This document shows, one piece after another, positions 63,919 to 64,000 of a DNA stretch of 64,000 nucleotides. This DNA is from Lentibacillus salicampi (GTDB lineage: Bacteria > Bacillota > Bacilli > Bacillales > Amphibacillaceae). Location of the stretch: positions 1 to 64,000 of the forward strand of contig NZ_SRHY01000008.1 in NCBI RefSeq assembly GCF_004565465.1, read 5' to 3'. Positions within the stretch are counted from its first letter, which is position 1; every line of letters starts with the position of its first letter. The position numbers and the translations under genes are program-made. The notes below the pieces were generated by a model, which worked only from the letters and a program-made list of their open reading frames with translations, did not search any database and had not been told where the DNA came from.

Positions 63919-64000
63919 AGCCCCTTTGATACGGAAGTGATTCGCTGTTTAAACGATCCCGTCAACACCTCTTCCAGCAAACGCTTCACTTCATGCACTT
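63915..64000 (-). CDS. 3' end of the gene upstream of mtlA (partial)
   Basis: The last 27 codons are in the window (VHEVKRLLEEVLTGSFKQRI, then TSVSKGL and stop). They would fit the end of an EIIA or EIIA-containing MtlR-like regulator of a mannitol operon, but too little is visible to decide. The gene ends in a GTGA overlap with mtlA. Confidence 0.55.
   Translation of the reverse strand, partial: VHEVKRLLEEVLTGSFKQRITSVSKGL

Overview
The window looks like chromosomal DNA of a moderately halophilic, spore-forming member of the Bacillaceae (in the range of Lentibacillus, Virgibacillus or Oceanobacillus). Reasons: low-to-medium G+C, strong AGGAGG ribosome sites with frequent GTG and TTG starts, HelD, IspA, SppA, CsgA-like and DUF3231 genes, Glc-family PTS genes with a GlcT-type antiterminator, a CcpA-type cre site, a sigma-B-like promoter, and osmolyte carriers (BCCT, a glycine-betaine binding protein). 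This is inference from gene content; no rRNA or tRNA is present.

Layout. 1-10.3 kb: small redox, acetyltransferase and hydrolase genes mixed with broken genes (aldo/keto reductase, DUF2255, cupin, Lrp/AsnC, metallo-beta-lactamase fold), plus a LysR/TSUP divergent pair. 10.3-15.4 kb: a methionine-cycle operon on the minus strand (metK, mtnN, luxS, a MetE-like gene, a methyltransferase). Its SAM riboswitch lies about 0.7 kb upstream, separated by the stump of an MFS gene. 15.6-22.1 kb: reactive-sulfur region. On the plus strand are ccdA, a TlpA/ResA thioredoxin, a response regulator and a histidine kinase. On the minus strand is a yrk/cst-type persulfide locus (CstR, rhodanese, DsrE, rhodanese-MBL dioxygenase, TusA stump). 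Four CstR-like operators (ATACC-N6-GGTAT type) are spread over both this region and the metK upstream region. 22.1-33 kb: housekeeping genes (phosphotransferase, AI-2E exporter family, acyl-CoA ligase, SppA/RDD, YdbC, exonuclease, stress protein, NRDE protein).

33-37.5 kb: a glucose-type PTS locus (EIIA, GlcT, frameshifted EIICB) with a RAT/terminator switch, then intracellular protease IspA. 37.5-44.6 kb: a carboxylate uptake module (CitS/CitT-like two-component system, tctCBA, a DASS permease) whose tct promoter overlaps a cre site. 44.6-57.4 kb: methyltransferase, MhqO-like dioxygenase, structured intergenic DNA, HelD, lipoprotein, three DUF3231 genes, a GltS-type symporter and a BCCT carrier. 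57.4-64 kb: remnants (transposase, HsdR), a 26-codon holin-like toxin candidate, regulators, an SDR, an orphan glycine-betaine binding protein, YwbE, and the mannitol PTS EIICB at the right edge.

At least 14 genes are truncated or carry one or two disabling changes, several of them single-base indels. Whether this is real decay or residual sequence error cannot be decided from the sequence alone. The most interesting signals are the linkage of persulfide sensing to thiol-redox and methionine-cycle genes, and the displaced SAM riboswitch.
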